DNA of 43,474 bases, from positions 1 to 43,474 of the forward strand of contig JARFQV010000291.1 of the NCBI GenBank assembly GCA_029287615.1, written 5' to 3'. The stretch's first letter is position 1; the number at the start of each line of letters is the position of its first letter. The translations under genes and the position numbers were made by a program. A model generated the notes under the pieces. That model saw nothing but the letters and a program-made list of their open reading frames with translations. It was not told where the DNA came from and made no database searches. Source of the stretch: Pseudomonadota bacterium (GTDB taxonomy: Bacteria; Pseudomonadota; Gammaproteobacteria; UBA9214). Below are positions 1 through 9,786 of the stretch, piece by piece.

Positions 1-580
1 GACCACAACCGGTGCAGGTATCCAGCCCTCTCAATCCCAGCTCATAGCCCACTACCTTGGTGTAATCGTACTCTACCCGGCCGATGGAATGCCCGCCCCA
101 GCACACCACCAGTTTCGGATCGGTCAGGGCTCGTACGACATTGGCATTGCGCAATATGTGAAACACCGCATTGGTGATGCCGCTGGATTCGGACAGATCG
201 AAATGCGGATTGTCATTGATCTCGTCATTCACATAGACGATATCGCGCAGGACGGTAAACAGGTGCTCCTTGATACCCTGGATCATACGGCCATCGACGA
301 ATGCGCTGGCAGGTGCCCCCGTTACCGCAAGCTTGATCCCGCGTTCCTCCTGAATGACCCGTATATCGAAGGACCGATAACGCTCCAGCAGCTCCTTGCC
401 GTCATCCAGGTGGTTTCCGCAATTGAGTACAGCGAGAGAACAGTTCCGGAACAGGGTATACAGCCCCCCCTGGCTGGTATCGAGAAGTTTACTGACCTCG
501 AGCCTGGAAAGAACATCCAGCTGACCTTGCGGATATATGTCTGCGTCTACGGTGTCGTATTTCATTCCATTTCCATCCAT
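1..580 (-). CDS. ppnN: Pyrimidine/purine nucleotide 5'-monophosphate nucleosidase PpnN (YgdH, LOG family), N-terminal part, truncated by window edge
   Basis: Reverse-strand translation gives MDGNGMKYDTVDADIYPQGQLDVLSRLEVSKLLDTSQGGLYTLFRNCSLAVLNCGNHLDDGKELLERY...AFVDGRMIQGIKEHLFTVLRDIVYVNDEI...ITNAVFHILRNANVVRALTDPKLVVCWGGHSI, which closely matches recalled E. coli YgdH. The ORF track lists only the antisense frame. Confidence 0.85.
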   Translation of the reverse strand, partial: MDGNGMKYDTVDADIYPQGQLDVLSRLEVSKLLDTSQGGLYTLFRNCSLAVLNCGNHLDDGKELLERYRSFDIRVIQEERGIKLAVTGAPASAFVDGRMIQGIKEHLFTVLRDIVYVNDEINDNPHFDLSESSGITNAVFHILRNANVVRALTDPKLVVCWGGHSIGRVEYDYTKVVGYELGLRGLDTCTGCG

Positions 581-1075
581 CAGCCTGTCATGTGAACCAT
601 GGTGTGCGGAGATCTCCGGGGCCCTGCTGCCCCCTCCCGGAATTTAGGTTCAAACGGTGTTGCCGGTTTCACCCCCTGCCCCTGCGTTCCGGCGTACCGG
701 TCCCGGAGATCGGGTCACCCGCCCCTTCAACTGGTGTGCAAGGATACGGTATGTATTGACTTTCGACAGATGAAGGTTCTGTGACAATACGGGCGGCCGC
801 ACTCGGAACCCGGGGTCATTATCTGGCAGGATGTGGCCAGTGACTAGCCCCCGCCTGCGAAACCCCGTGCACCGGTCCTGGATACCACCCCTGAACCGGC
901 AACCGAAACCGGAACTCCCGGGACCGAACCGGGGAGTGTGCCTCGATCCGGTCATTGTCCGGAGCCTCTTTCCTCCATTTCCGGAACCGCACTGCCGGTC
1001 TGCTTGATTTAATCTGTGCCTAAGGCGCAATATCATCGTCAAGGTAGCTGCCTGGGTAACCGCTGGAGACTGGAT

Positions 1076-1546
1076 ATGAAACTTCTGATCGCTGTAGACC
1101 TTTCTGAATCCACAGAAAAGATTGTGAAAAAGGCGGAAGATATCGCCAGTAGACTTTCAGCAGGGGTGTGGCTTCTGCATGTTGTGCACCCCGAGCCGGC
1201 AGACTTCTACATAGGAGGGCGTAAGCCTGAATCCGATGGATTTGAAATGGATCCACAATCGTATCGGGATTCACTTGCGAAAAGATACCACGGCGAACAC
1301 CGTCAACTTCAGGAAATTGCGGATCGATTTCGCAAGACAGGCATAGATACAACTGCCCTCCTGGTGGAAGGCGATACGGTGGAAACCATCCTCAAGGAGG
1401 CATCGAAACTCGACGTGGACATGATTATCGCCGGTTCCCATGGACGGGGAGCGATGTATCAGCTGCTGGTAGGGAGCAGCAGCGAAGGAGTCCTGCAAAA
1501 ATCCGCACGCCCCGTTCTTGTTATCCCTACACATGACCGCACCTGA
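1076..1546 (+). CDS. Universal stress protein (UspA family)
   Basis: MKLLIAVDLSESTEKIVKKAEDIAS...DVDMIIAGSHGRGAMYQLLVGSSSEGVLQKSARPVLVIP; typical G-x2-G-x9-G(S) nucleotide-binding signature. ATG at 1076 preferred over upstream start at 1016. Confidence 0.88.
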   Translation: MKLLIAVDLSESTEKIVKKAEDIASRLSAGVWLLHVVHPEPADFYIGGRKPESDGFEMDPQSYRDSLAKRYHGEHRQLQEIADRFRKTGIDTTALLVEGDTVETILKEASKLDVDMIIAGSHGRGAMYQLLVGSSSEGVLQKSARPVLVIPTHDRT

Positions 1547-1576
1547 ACATCCCACCCGACCAGGTCTGGCAAGCCA

Positions 1577-2800
1577 GTGAAACGCAGAAGTTTCCTGCGT
1601 TATTTCTCGCTCACGCCTGTGCTGGTGCCTGCGATGGGAAATTCCATCGCAAAGCCAGCGTGGGGTGCGTTGCGGGAAGACCGCTCCTCGGCTATCACAA
1701 CCCTGTTTGTGGCCGGTGATGTCATGACGGGCAGAGGGATCGACCAGATCCTTCCCCATCCTGGTGACCCGCGTATCTTTGAGCCCTACAGTCGTTCTGC
1801 GCTGGATTATGTTCGGCTGGCCGAGCGGACCAGCGGTCCGATACCGAGACAGGTAGATTATCCCTATATCTGGGGAGATGCGCTGACAATACTGGACGAG
1901 GCCGCCCCTGAGCTGCGCATCATCAACCTGGAAACAGCCGTGACCCGCAGAGGTACCCCCTGGCCAGGCAAGGGGATCCAGTATCGCATGCACCCGGACA
2001 ACACCCCCTGCCTGACCGCTGCCGGGATTGACTGCTGCGTGCTGGCCAACAATCACGTCCTGGACTGGGGCTATACCGGGTTTGAAGATACCCTAGCGAC
2101 CCTTCGCCAGGCAAAACTGACAACGGCAGGTGCGGGCGCTGACCGTAGCAGTGTACAGATTCCGGCAATCACTAGCCCGGCGGGTCGTCGGGGACGGATC
2201 CTGATATTCGCCTGTGGCCTGCCAAGCAGCGGCATACCCGGGGCCTGGGCGGCCACCGCGAGCAGGCCCGGACTCTGCCTCCTGCCGGACCTGTCGGATG
2301 AGACCATTGATGATGTCGCCGCACACATCCATGCACACAAGGAACACGATGACCTGGTGGTAATCTCCCTGCATTGGGGAGGTAACTGGGGATATCCGAT
2401 TCCCGAGGCGCACCAGCGGTTTGCCCATGCACTCATCGACAGGGCCGGTGTAGACCTGATACACGGACATTCTTCACATCATCCTCTGGGTATCGAGGTC
2501 TATCGGGGCAAACCGGTTGTGTACGGGTGCGGTGACCTCATCAACGATTATGAAGGGATCAGCGGCCATGAAGAGTACCGGGTCGATCTGGCCCTGCTCT
2601 ACCTGATCACATACGACCGGAGCAGGCGTGAACTGCTCCGCCTGGATCTGTTTCCGATGCAGCGGCAGAAATTCAGGCTGAATCATGCTGCCCGCGAGGA
2701 CAGGATCTGGTTGCAGTCCACCCTGGATCGGGTGAGCCAGGTCCTGGGTTCGCGGGTAACACAGACCGGAGGGGGCGTGCTGCGGTTGCAATGGGGCTGA
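1577..2800 (+). CDS. CapA family protein (PGA_cap metallophosphatase-like), probably Tat-exported
   Basis: GTG start; N-terminus KRRSFLRYF...; body TLFVAGDVMTGRGID...INLETAVTRRG...CCVLANNHVLDWGYTGFEDTL...VVISLHWGGNWGYPIPEAHQRFAHALIDRAGVDLIHGHSSHHPLGIEVYRGKPVVYGCGDLINDYEG is characteristic of CapA/PgsA proteins. Confidence 0.82.
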   Translation: MKRRSFLRYFSLTPVLVPAMGNSIAKPAWGALREDRSSAITTLFVAGDVMTGRGIDQILPHPGDPRIFEPYSRSALDYVRLAERTSGPIPRQVDYPYIWGDALTILDEAAPELRIINLETAVTRRGTPWPGKGIQYRMHPDNTPCLTAAGIDCCVLANNHVLDWGYTGFEDTLATLRQAKLTTAGAGADRSSVQIPAITSPAGRRGRILIFACGLPSSGIPGAWAATASRPGLCLLPDLSDETIDDVAAHIHAHKEHDDLVVISLHWGGNWGYPIPEAHQRFAHALIDRAGVDLIHGHSSHHPLGIEVYRGKPVVYGCGDLINDYEGISGHEEYRVDLALLYLITYDRSRRELLRLDLFPMQRQKFRLNHAAREDRIWLQSTLDRVSQVLGSRVTQTGGGVLRLQWG

Positions 2801-2915
2801 TGTAGCGACTGGCACCATGCTTGCCGGCCTGCCAATATCGGTAGTACCATGAGCTTCCGTCCCGCCTGCTCATCCGCAGGGAATACAGTGGTCAAAATTG
2901 AATGTTCATGATGGC

Positions 2916-4433
2916 ATGAATCCAAGACCCGTTTTACTGACCATCTTTGACGGTTTCGGCCTCAACCCCAGCCGGGCATACAATGCGTGGGCCCAGGCCC
3001 GCACCCCTCATCTCGATCACTACTTTGCCTCCTGGCCCCATACCGTGCTGCAGGCATCCGGAAGGGCTGTCGGCCTGCCGGACGGCCAGTTCGGCAATTC
3101 CGAAGTCGGTCATCTGACCCTGGGTTCCGGCCGTGTCCTGCAGCAGGACCTGATCCGGATCGCAAACGCGATCTATGACGGCTCACTGTCCGGTAATCCC
3201 ATCTGGCAATCCATGCTGGACGGCGCCAGGCGCCTTCATCTGGTCGGCATGGTGTCTGACGGGGGCGTGCATTCCCACATCGAGCACCTGACCGGTATCC
3301 TGGAACTCCTGCGGAAGACGGAAATCGAACCGGTGCTGCACATGATCACGGACGGGCGTGATACCGCACCCCGGGCAGCACACGTATTCCGGAAGAGAAT
3401 CGAGGAAGTGCTGAACAAGCTGGGCAAGGGTTTCATCGCCACGGTGGTTGGACGTTATTGCGCAATGGATCGCGCCAATAACTGGGACCGGACGCAACGG
3501 GCATGGGAAGCCATGGTCGTTGCCAGAGGGATTCGCGCCGCCGACCCGGGCGAGGCAATTCAGAAGGCCTATTCACGGGGAGAGGGTGATGAGTTCATAC
3601 AACCCACGGTGATCGAGGGCTATAGTGGCATACGTCCGGAAGAACCCGTGCTGTTCTTCAATTTTCGCAGCGACCGTGCCCGCCAGTTATCCGCCGCATT
3701 CGGCCTGCCACAGTTTGATGCCTTCGACCGTAATCACATTCAGCTGAAAAAGCTGGTGTGCCTGACAGAATACGATGCCAACTATCCCTTCCCTGTCCTG
3801 TTTGCATCACAGATACCCGATCAGGTCCTTGCGCAGATCATCAGCGAGGCCGGGCTGAAACAACTACACTGCGCGGAGACTGAAAAGTACGCCCATGTGA
3901 CCTATTTTTTCAATGGCGGAAGAGAACTCCCCTACCCCGGCGAAGAACGAAAAATCATTCCCTCTCCCAAGGTCGCGACCTATGACCAGAAACCGGAGAT
4001 GAGTGCGTCCGGGGTCGCCGATGCATTGATCGAGGCGATACAGGAAGATCGATATAATTTCATCGTGACGAATTTCGCCAATACCGATATGGTTGGCCAC
4101 ACCGCACATAGACAACCCATAATCGATGCCGTCGAAGCCATCGACCGGGAAAGCCACAGGGTATTCCGTGTTGCACTGGATCAGGGCTGGCGCGTGCTGT
4201 TGACCGCCGATCATGGCAATTGTGATGAGATGGTCAATCCGAATACCGGTGAACCGCACACCCAGCACACGGAATACCCCGTCCCGCTCCTGATCATGGG
4301 TGAGGGGCCGGTACGACTGGGCATCGGGCGTGGCATCGCCGACATCGCCCCCACTGTCCTCGACCTGCTCGGTATACCGCGACCACCGGAGATGTCCGGG
4401 CGAAGCCTGATTCTCAAGGGTGGACTACTATGA
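2916..4433 (+). CDS. gpmI: 2,3-bisphosphoglycerate-independent phosphoglycerate mutase
   Basis: PVLLTIFDGFGLNPSRAYNA...GNSEVGHLTLGSGRVLQQDLIRI...HMITDGRDTAPRAA...TADHGNCDEMVNPNTGEPHTQHTEYPVPLL; canonical GpmI motifs over full length. Confidence 0.95.
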   Translation: MNPRPVLLTIFDGFGLNPSRAYNAWAQARTPHLDHYFASWPHTVLQASGRAVGLPDGQFGNSEVGHLTLGSGRVLQQDLIRIANAIYDGSLSGNPIWQSMLDGARRLHLVGMVSDGGVHSHIEHLTGILELLRKTEIEPVLHMITDGRDTAPRAAHVFRKRIEEVLNKLGKGFIATVVGRYCAMDRANNWDRTQRAWEAMVVARGIRAADPGEAIQKAYSRGEGDEFIQPTVIEGYSGIRPEEPVLFFNFRSDRARQLSAAFGLPQFDAFDRNHIQLKKLVCLTEYDANYPFPVLFASQIPDQVLAQIISEAGLKQLHCAETEKYAHVTYFFNGGRELPYPGEERKIIPSPKVATYDQKPEMSASGVADALIEAIQEDRYNFIVTNFANTDMVGHTAHRQPIIDAVEAIDRESHRVFRVALDQGWRVLLTADHGNCDEMVNPNTGEPHTQHTEYPVPLLIMGEGPVRLGIGRGIADIAPTVLDLLGIPRPPEMSGRSLILKGGLL

Positions 4434-4446
4434 CAAAGAGGCACAG

Positions 4447-5403
4447 ATGAGTCTATCAGAGCAGAAAGCTGTCGGTGTACTCGCGCTGAATCCAGCGGTC
4501 GACGTAAGCTACGAAATCCCGCAGCTTCTGGCCGACCGGAAGGTAAGAGCGGGAAAGTCATGGTTTCACCCGGGTGGCAACGGGATCAACGTATCGCGCG
4601 GGCTTGCCGAACTGGGTGTAGACGTCCACTGCTGCAGCGTAACCGGCGGTGAAAGCGGCGATCTGCTGCTTCGCCTGCTTGGCGATACCCTGGAACCCAA
4701 CCACAATCATTTCCGGGTCCAGGGGGAGACCAGGCTCAATGCCACGCTGCTGCAGCAAAATCCGCCCAGCCAGTATGAGGTCGACAGCACCGGCCCCGAG
4801 ATCCCTGCCGATGTGCTGGAAGATGTCACCGCTTGCCTGCTGAACAGCTGCAGGGAAGGTATCGCGGTGCTGACCGGATCCACCCCTCCGGGAGTGCCAC
4901 AGGACATCTATCGCCGCCTTGCCGAAGAGGTGAAATCTCAGGGCGGCAGGGCCGTCGTGGACGCCCACGGACCGGTGCTGCTGGAAGCCCTGAAGGCGCA
5001 ACCCTACCTGCTGCGCCTCAACCAGTATGTGCTGGAGATGGCCACAAATCGCAGGCTGGAGAACACAGAGGCAATTGCCCGGACCGCACGCGAGATACAG
5101 AATGGAGGCGTCACACTCATCTGTATATCCCTTGGTCAGAAAGGCGCTGTTCTGGTGGATGAGGCAAACAGCTATCACTGCACAGCCCCCCGGGTACACG
5201 TACAGTCCACCGTCGGTTGTGGAGACTCCCTGGTCGCAGGTCTGGTCGCTGCCGCCCTTTCCGGTTATCGACCGGAGTCGATGTTGCAACATGGAATTCT
5301 GTGTGGCAGCGCGACGGCCTCCCACCCGGGTACGGAACTCTTCAGCCGCGCCGAGGTGGAAGACAGTTCTCATGAACTGGAGCTCACCGCACTGGACATA
5401 TAG
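4447..5403 (+). CDS. PfkB-family sugar kinase (1-phosphofructokinase/6-phosphofructokinase II-like)
   Basis: LNPAVDVSYEIPQL...VRAGKSWFHPGGNGINVSRGLAELG...TGSTPPGVPQDIY...STVGCGDSLVAGLVAAAL; PfkB signatures, with GCGDS in place of the usual GAGDS. Confidence 0.85.
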   Translation: MSLSEQKAVGVLALNPAVDVSYEIPQLLADRKVRAGKSWFHPGGNGINVSRGLAELGVDVHCCSVTGGESGDLLLRLLGDTLEPNHNHFRVQGETRLNATLLQQNPPSQYEVDSTGPEIPADVLEDVTACLLNSCREGIAVLTGSTPPGVPQDIYRRLAEEVKSQGGRAVVDAHGPVLLEALKAQPYLLRLNQYVLEMATNRRLENTEAIARTAREIQNGGVTLICISLGQKGAVLVDEANSYHCTAPRVHVQSTVGCGDSLVAGLVAAALSGYRPESMLQHGILCGSATASHPGTELFSRAEVEDSSHELELTALDI

Positions 5404-5446
5404 AGTTCGGTTACACAGCTATGGAGCATAACACCGGCTTCAGGCA

Positions 5447-6628
5447 TCAAGCAGATTGTCTGCGACAGGCCTGCGTCCCCCGCTCCTGAATGATCCGGGA
5501 ATAGAAATCGATCAGCCGTTTCGCCATGTACTCAGCGGACCAGGAATTCACATATTCGCGGCCTTCCGCTGCGAGACGCTCACGCAGCGATTTACTGGAG
5601 AGTATCTGCATGATTTTTTCCACGAAGTCGTTGATATCCGGTTTGGAAACCAGTGCCCCCTTGCCGGCACAGAGGATATCGCGGGTTCCGAGTTCCGCGG
5701 TCGAGACAACCGGAACGCCAAGTGCCATCGCTTCCAGCAGCACCAGCCCCTGCGTTTCGGTTTTCGAGGCGAAGACGAACAAGTCACCCGCCGCATAACA
5801 ATTCCACAAATCCTGTCCACGCTCGAGATAACCGATCATCATTACGTTGTACTCGATCTCCAGCTCTGTGATCCTTTTTTCCAGTCTGGCTTGTGCGGGT
5901 CCTTCCCCTGCTATGATCAACAGCACATCCGGCAGCCTCGTTCTGAGTTCTGCGACAACATCCAGCAGAAAACCGATATTCTTCTCCAGGGCCACCCGAC
6001 CTACGGTAACCAGTACCGGTCGCCGGGGATCAATCCCGTAACGCCGGGAAAACGCCTTCCGGTCCCCTTCACCAAATCCGTTCACTTCAATGCCAGTGGG
6101 AAGAATCGTCGCCGGGGTACGAATACCGTAACTCCGGAGTACTTCTTTCATCGCCAGCGATGGAACGATGAGTTCATCGACCTGGCCGGCCTGGTGACGG
6201 GTGAGCATGCGTGCCAGTAGTCGCATGAATCGCTTCGGCAATAACGGCATGTAATGGTATAAATATTCTTCGAAGTGTGTGTGATAGGTCTCGACAACAG
6301 GCAGATCAAGCGCTCTGGCCAGCCGCATTCCGGCAACATGCGCAACGAACGGGGTCTGGATATGGATAATATCGAAATTCCGCCTGCGCAGGCACGCGGT
6401 CAGGTCCCTGATCCGGCGGATTTTCATCAACCGGTCTTCCGGATCCATGAACAGGTGCCTGGAAGCAATTCGCACCACCTCTGCATCATGAGACTCGTCC
6501 CCGTAATCAGGCGCCACCAGGGTGCTGGTATGACCCAGTTCTTTCAGGGATCGGCGAAAAGTCATTATCGATGTTGACACCCCGTTTACACGCGGGAAAT
6601 ACACATCGGTAATCATGCAGACATTCAT
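5447..6628 (-). CDS. Glycosyltransferase family 4 (GT-B; diacylglycerol glucosyl/mannosyltransferase-like)
   Basis: MNVCMITDVYFPRVNGVSTSIMTFRRSLKELGH...VETYHTHFEEYLYHYMP...VGRVALEKNIGFLLDVVAEL...FVFASKTETQGLVLLEAMALGVPVVST; GT4 E-x7-E type motif. Confidence 0.85.
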   Translation of the reverse strand: MNVCMITDVYFPRVNGVSTSIMTFRRSLKELGHTSTLVAPDYGDESHDAEVVRIASRHLFMDPEDRLMKIRRIRDLTACLRRRNFDIIHIQTPFVAHVAGMRLARALDLPVVETYHTHFEEYLYHYMPLLPKRFMRLLARMLTRHQAGQVDELIVPSLAMKEVLRSYGIRTPATILPTGIEVNGFGEGDRKAFSRRYGIDPRRPVLVTVGRVALEKNIGFLLDVVAELRTRLPDVLLIIAGEGPAQARLEKRITELEIEYNVMMIGYLERGQDLWNCYAAGDLFVFASKTETQGLVLLEAMALGVPVVSTAELGTRDILCAGKGALVSKPDINDFVEKIMQILSSKSLRERLAAEGREYVNSWSAEYMAKRLIDFYSRIIQERGTQACRRQSA

Positions 6629-7488
6629 CTGGTACTGCGTTCCCGCACCGGCTCGTGAACAGCTTCCCCATGGAGTTCCGGCGCTTCGCGTACAAGCACC
6701 GACTCGAGTTCAATCACCTCGGCCGGTTGTTCAGCGAGCACATGCCCCCAATGGATAATCTCCAGCTTGCCGTCATTTTTCTCCACCAGTGCCGTGCAAC
6801 TTTCCACCCAGTCACCATCATTGCAGTAGAGGATATCTCCGATTCGCCTGATTTCCGCCTTGTGAATATGCCCGCACACCACGCCGTGAGCACTTCTGTG
6901 CGCCGCCTCCTGGGCAACCGCATTTTCGAAATCGTCGATGTACTGCAATGCATTTTTTACCTTGTGTTTCAAATACGCAGACAAGGACCAGTACGGATAG
7001 CCGAAACGACGCCGGAAATAGTTGAACCAGTGGTTTATAACAAGTACTGCCTTGTACGCCTGATCTCCGAGGAGGGCAAGCCATCTGGCGCAGGCAACGA
7101 TCCCGTCGAATTGATCGCCGTGCAGCACCAGCAGGCGTCGATGATCCGCCGTGGTATGAATGACCCATGGGGCCACCTTGATACCCCCGAACGTTGCGTC
7201 CACATACTGCCGCGCGAACTCGTCATGATTACCTGGTACATAAATTACCTGCGTACCCTTGCGGGCCTTACGCAGTACTTTCTGCAGGATGTCATTGTGG
7301 GATTGTGGCCAGAACCAGGATCGTTTCAGCTGCCAGCCATCAACGATATCGCCTACCAGATAGAGGTAATCGGAGTCATTGTGTCGCAGAAAATCGAGGA
7401 GAAAATCTGCCTTGCAGCCACGTGTGCCAAGGTGTGTGTCCGAAATCCAGATTGCCCGGTAACGCCCGGTAGCCGGCATAAGGTCCAC
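6625..7488 (-). CDS. Metallophosphoesterase, UDP-2,3-diacylglucosamine diphosphatase-like (LpxH-like)
   Basis: AIWISDTHLGTRGCKADFLLDFLRHNDSDYLYLVGDIVDGW...VPGNHDEFARQY...VLHGDQFDGIV...GVVCGHIHKAEIRRIGDILYCNDGDWVESCTALVE; all metallophosphoesterase metal motifs (D-x-H, GD, GNHD, GH-x-H). Confidence 0.85.
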   Translation of the reverse strand: MDLMPATGRYRAIWISDTHLGTRGCKADFLLDFLRHNDSDYLYLVGDIVDGWQLKRSWFWPQSHNDILQKVLRKARKGTQVIYVPGNHDEFARQYVDATFGGIKVAPWVIHTTADHRRLLVLHGDQFDGIVACARWLALLGDQAYKAVLVINHWFNYFRRRFGYPYWSLSAYLKHKVKNALQYIDDFENAVAQEAAHRSAHGVVCGHIHKAEIRRIGDILYCNDGDWVESCTALVEKNDGKLEIIHWGHVLAEQPAEVIELESVLVREAPELHGEAVHEPVRERSTR

Positions 7489-7875
7489 CTGACTTGATCG
7501 ACAGCGCGGATCATAGAGTGAGTTGATTACAAGATGTTTTCTGATCGATGAAACTTGTGTGAAATTACCGGTCCGGGTCTGTTACTGACCGTAATGCAAC
7601 TGATTCAAGGCGGTAAAGTATTCCGGTTGCCCCTGCAGGCACGGTAAGCGCCCCATGCCATGGTTCGACGGCGATCTTCGCCGGTACCGGCTTCATGTAT
7701 CTGTAATATTTATGGTGTATATTAGAATACTCTAACATTCTAGTTATCTCCTCTGGCATGTTCCGATATCCTGGTTTCATGGTATCTGGCGGGACCAGAC
7801 GACCGGATCCGGCAGATCCTGATCAGACCTGCCCACCTACCGCATGCCAGTCAGGATGAGAAGGGCTGATTGCAG

Positions 7876-7980
7876 ATGTGTGACCGTTTATTCAAGTGCA
7901 TCTACATTATCCTGACGCATCTCATGATAGCTGTTATCCCTCCCTTGTTGCTGTACTGGCTCTGGTGGGGTCTGCAATAG
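7876..7980 (+). CDS. Candidate 34-aa single-TM small protein (below ORF-track cutoff)
   Basis: ATG at 7876: MCDRLFKCIYIILTHLMIAVIPPLLLYWLWWGLQ*, with purine-rich AGAAGGG about 10 nt upstream; lies in an otherwise empty 670-nt gap. Confidence 0.35.
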   Translation: MCDRLFKCIYIILTHLMIAVIPPLLLYWLWWGLQ

Positions 7981-8158
7981 CGATCCGATTACCGGCAGGA
8001 CTGCGCAGGCGTGAAGGTTGTTCAGGTGTTACAAATGGGCACACGGTCCGGTTGCAAGTACCCGAGTGATTTGCCGGTTCTACAGACCATTGATTGCTGC
8101 GGATCGAATCAGCATCCGCACATAACTTCGTGGACTGTGAGGAATGGTATCCGGTCCG

Positions 8159-9361
8159 TCAAATACTGACGAAGAAATTGATGATCAGCGCATTGACCAG
8201 ATCGATGAAAAACCCGCACACCAGGGGAACCACGATGAACGCACGGTGCGCAGCGCCATATTGCTTGGCCACAGCACCCATGTTGACGATGGCGGTAGCC
8301 GTGGAACCCAGCGTGATGCCCCCAAAGCCCGCACTGATCACGCTGGCCTCGTAGTCGCGCCCCATGAAGGGGAAAACCAGCAATATCGTAAACGCGATGG
8401 ACAGGATAATCTGGATCGTCATGGCAACGGTGATGAATCCCAGCAAGCCCTGCAACTCCCAGATCTGCAGACCCATCAATGCCATGGTCAGAAACATGCC
8501 GAGACTGATATCGGAGATCAGGGAGATGCCGATTCCCGAACCGGGCCAAAGCTCCTGCTTCCTGAATATCAGGTTTCGTGCATTGCCGATCAGGATCCCG
8601 GCAATCAGGCAGGATACGAACAGGGGTAACTGCAGACCCAGTGACTCGAGTTCCAGATCGATGAGGTAACCGATCATCATGGCGATGTTCAACCAGAGCC
8701 AGGCCCAGAGCACCCCGTAGTAATCCACCTTGATGTGCAGGTCCTTGTGTTCCACACCGACGTCCAGCTGCTCCTCTCCGCCAGGTGTGATCCTGTGTTT
8801 TACGATCAGGTACCGGGCGATGGGACCACCGATGACGGCAGCCGAGATGAGACCCACCGTGTTGGCGGCCACCCCGATCTCCAGGGCATTGCCGATGCCC
8901 AGATTCTCGACGAAAGTGGGAGCCCAGGCCATCGCGGTCCCGACCCCGCCGATGAGCGAGATGGAACCGACCATGAGGCCGGCCTTGGGCTCCATCCCGA
9001 AGGCAGAGGCGACACCCACACCGACGAAGTTCTGCAACACGATATACACGGTGGCCAGTGCCAGCAGAATAACCAGCGGCTTGCCACCGGAGATCAGGGT
9101 GCGGATGTCCGCCTTCAATCCGATGGCAGCGAAGAAATACAGTAATAACCAGTCCCGAATCTCGAGATCGAAGCTGATCTGCAGATCCAGAAGAAAATAG
9201 GCGAGGCCCACTACCGCGGCACACAGGAAGCCGCCGATTACCGGCTCGGGGATGCTGTAGCGACGCAGGATCTCCACACGCATGACCAGTCCCTTGCCGA
9301 TGAACAGCAGGATGATGGCCAGTGTGAAGGAAACAAAACCATGGACTTCGAGGATTTCCAT
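8159..9361 (-). CDS. gltS: Sodium/glutamate symporter, GltS family
   Basis: MEILEVHGFVSFTLAIILLFIGKGLVMRVEILRRYSIPEPVIGGFLCAAV...FFAAIGLKADIRTLISGGKPLVILL...GLMVGSISLIGGVGTAMAWAPTF...GLISAAVIGGPIARYLI; classic GltS. Confidence 0.93.
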   Translation of the reverse strand: MEILEVHGFVSFTLAIILLFIGKGLVMRVEILRRYSIPEPVIGGFLCAAVVGLAYFLLDLQISFDLEIRDWLLLYFFAAIGLKADIRTLISGGKPLVILLALATVYIVLQNFVGVGVASAFGMEPKAGLMVGSISLIGGVGTAMAWAPTFVENLGIGNALEIGVAANTVGLISAAVIGGPIARYLIVKHRITPGGEEQLDVGVEHKDLHIKVDYYGVLWAWLWLNIAMMIGYLIDLELESLGLQLPLFVSCLIAGILIGNARNLIFRKQELWPGSGIGISLISDISLGMFLTMALMGLQIWELQGLLGFITVAMTIQIILSIAFTILLVFPFMGRDYEASVISAGFGGITLGSTATAIVNMGAVAKQYGAAHRAFIVVPLVCGFFIDLVNALIINFFVSI

Positions 9362-9786
9362 GTCGGTATCATTATTTCCGCAGACAGTACACCTTTCCTG
9401 AATCCAATATCCAGCGGAACCGGTCCGGGATGTGTTTTCACCGGTCAACCCGCCGTTGCCGGTTCGGATTCCTCAATCTCCTGCGGCTTTTCGATCCGGC
9501 TTCGCAGACGATCGATGCCTTCCTCCAGCGGCTGCACAAGTGAACGCAGTGCCCGCATCCGTTCCCGGCATATCTACCATATGCAATATACAGATTGTCC
9601 GGTTCTTCACCAAGTATTCCTGAGGATTGCCCGGCAAGCCGGAATCCGGCACCAACGGATCTCACCGAAAACAGTTTCCCTGCAAGTCGTTCAGCTTCCG
9701 TTCAGGAACGATTCCCTATATTGGAAACCGTGCAGACGTTTCAGGTGCAACAGATTCAACAGGAAAGTGCGTGGAGGGTTCCCATC

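Noticed and set aside
89-595. 168-aa + strand ORF
   Set aside because: Antisense shadow of ppnN, whose reverse-strand translation is strongly family-like.
1271-2056. 261-aa minus-strand ORF
   Set aside because: Overlaps both uspA and the CapA gene antisense; no recognisable motif.
7565-7780. 71-aa minus-strand ORF (MKPGYRNMPEEITRMLEYSNIHHKYYRYMKPV...)
   Set aside because: Possible, but crosses an AT-rich promoter-like island, has no recognised family, and no clear RBS was established; left uncalled.
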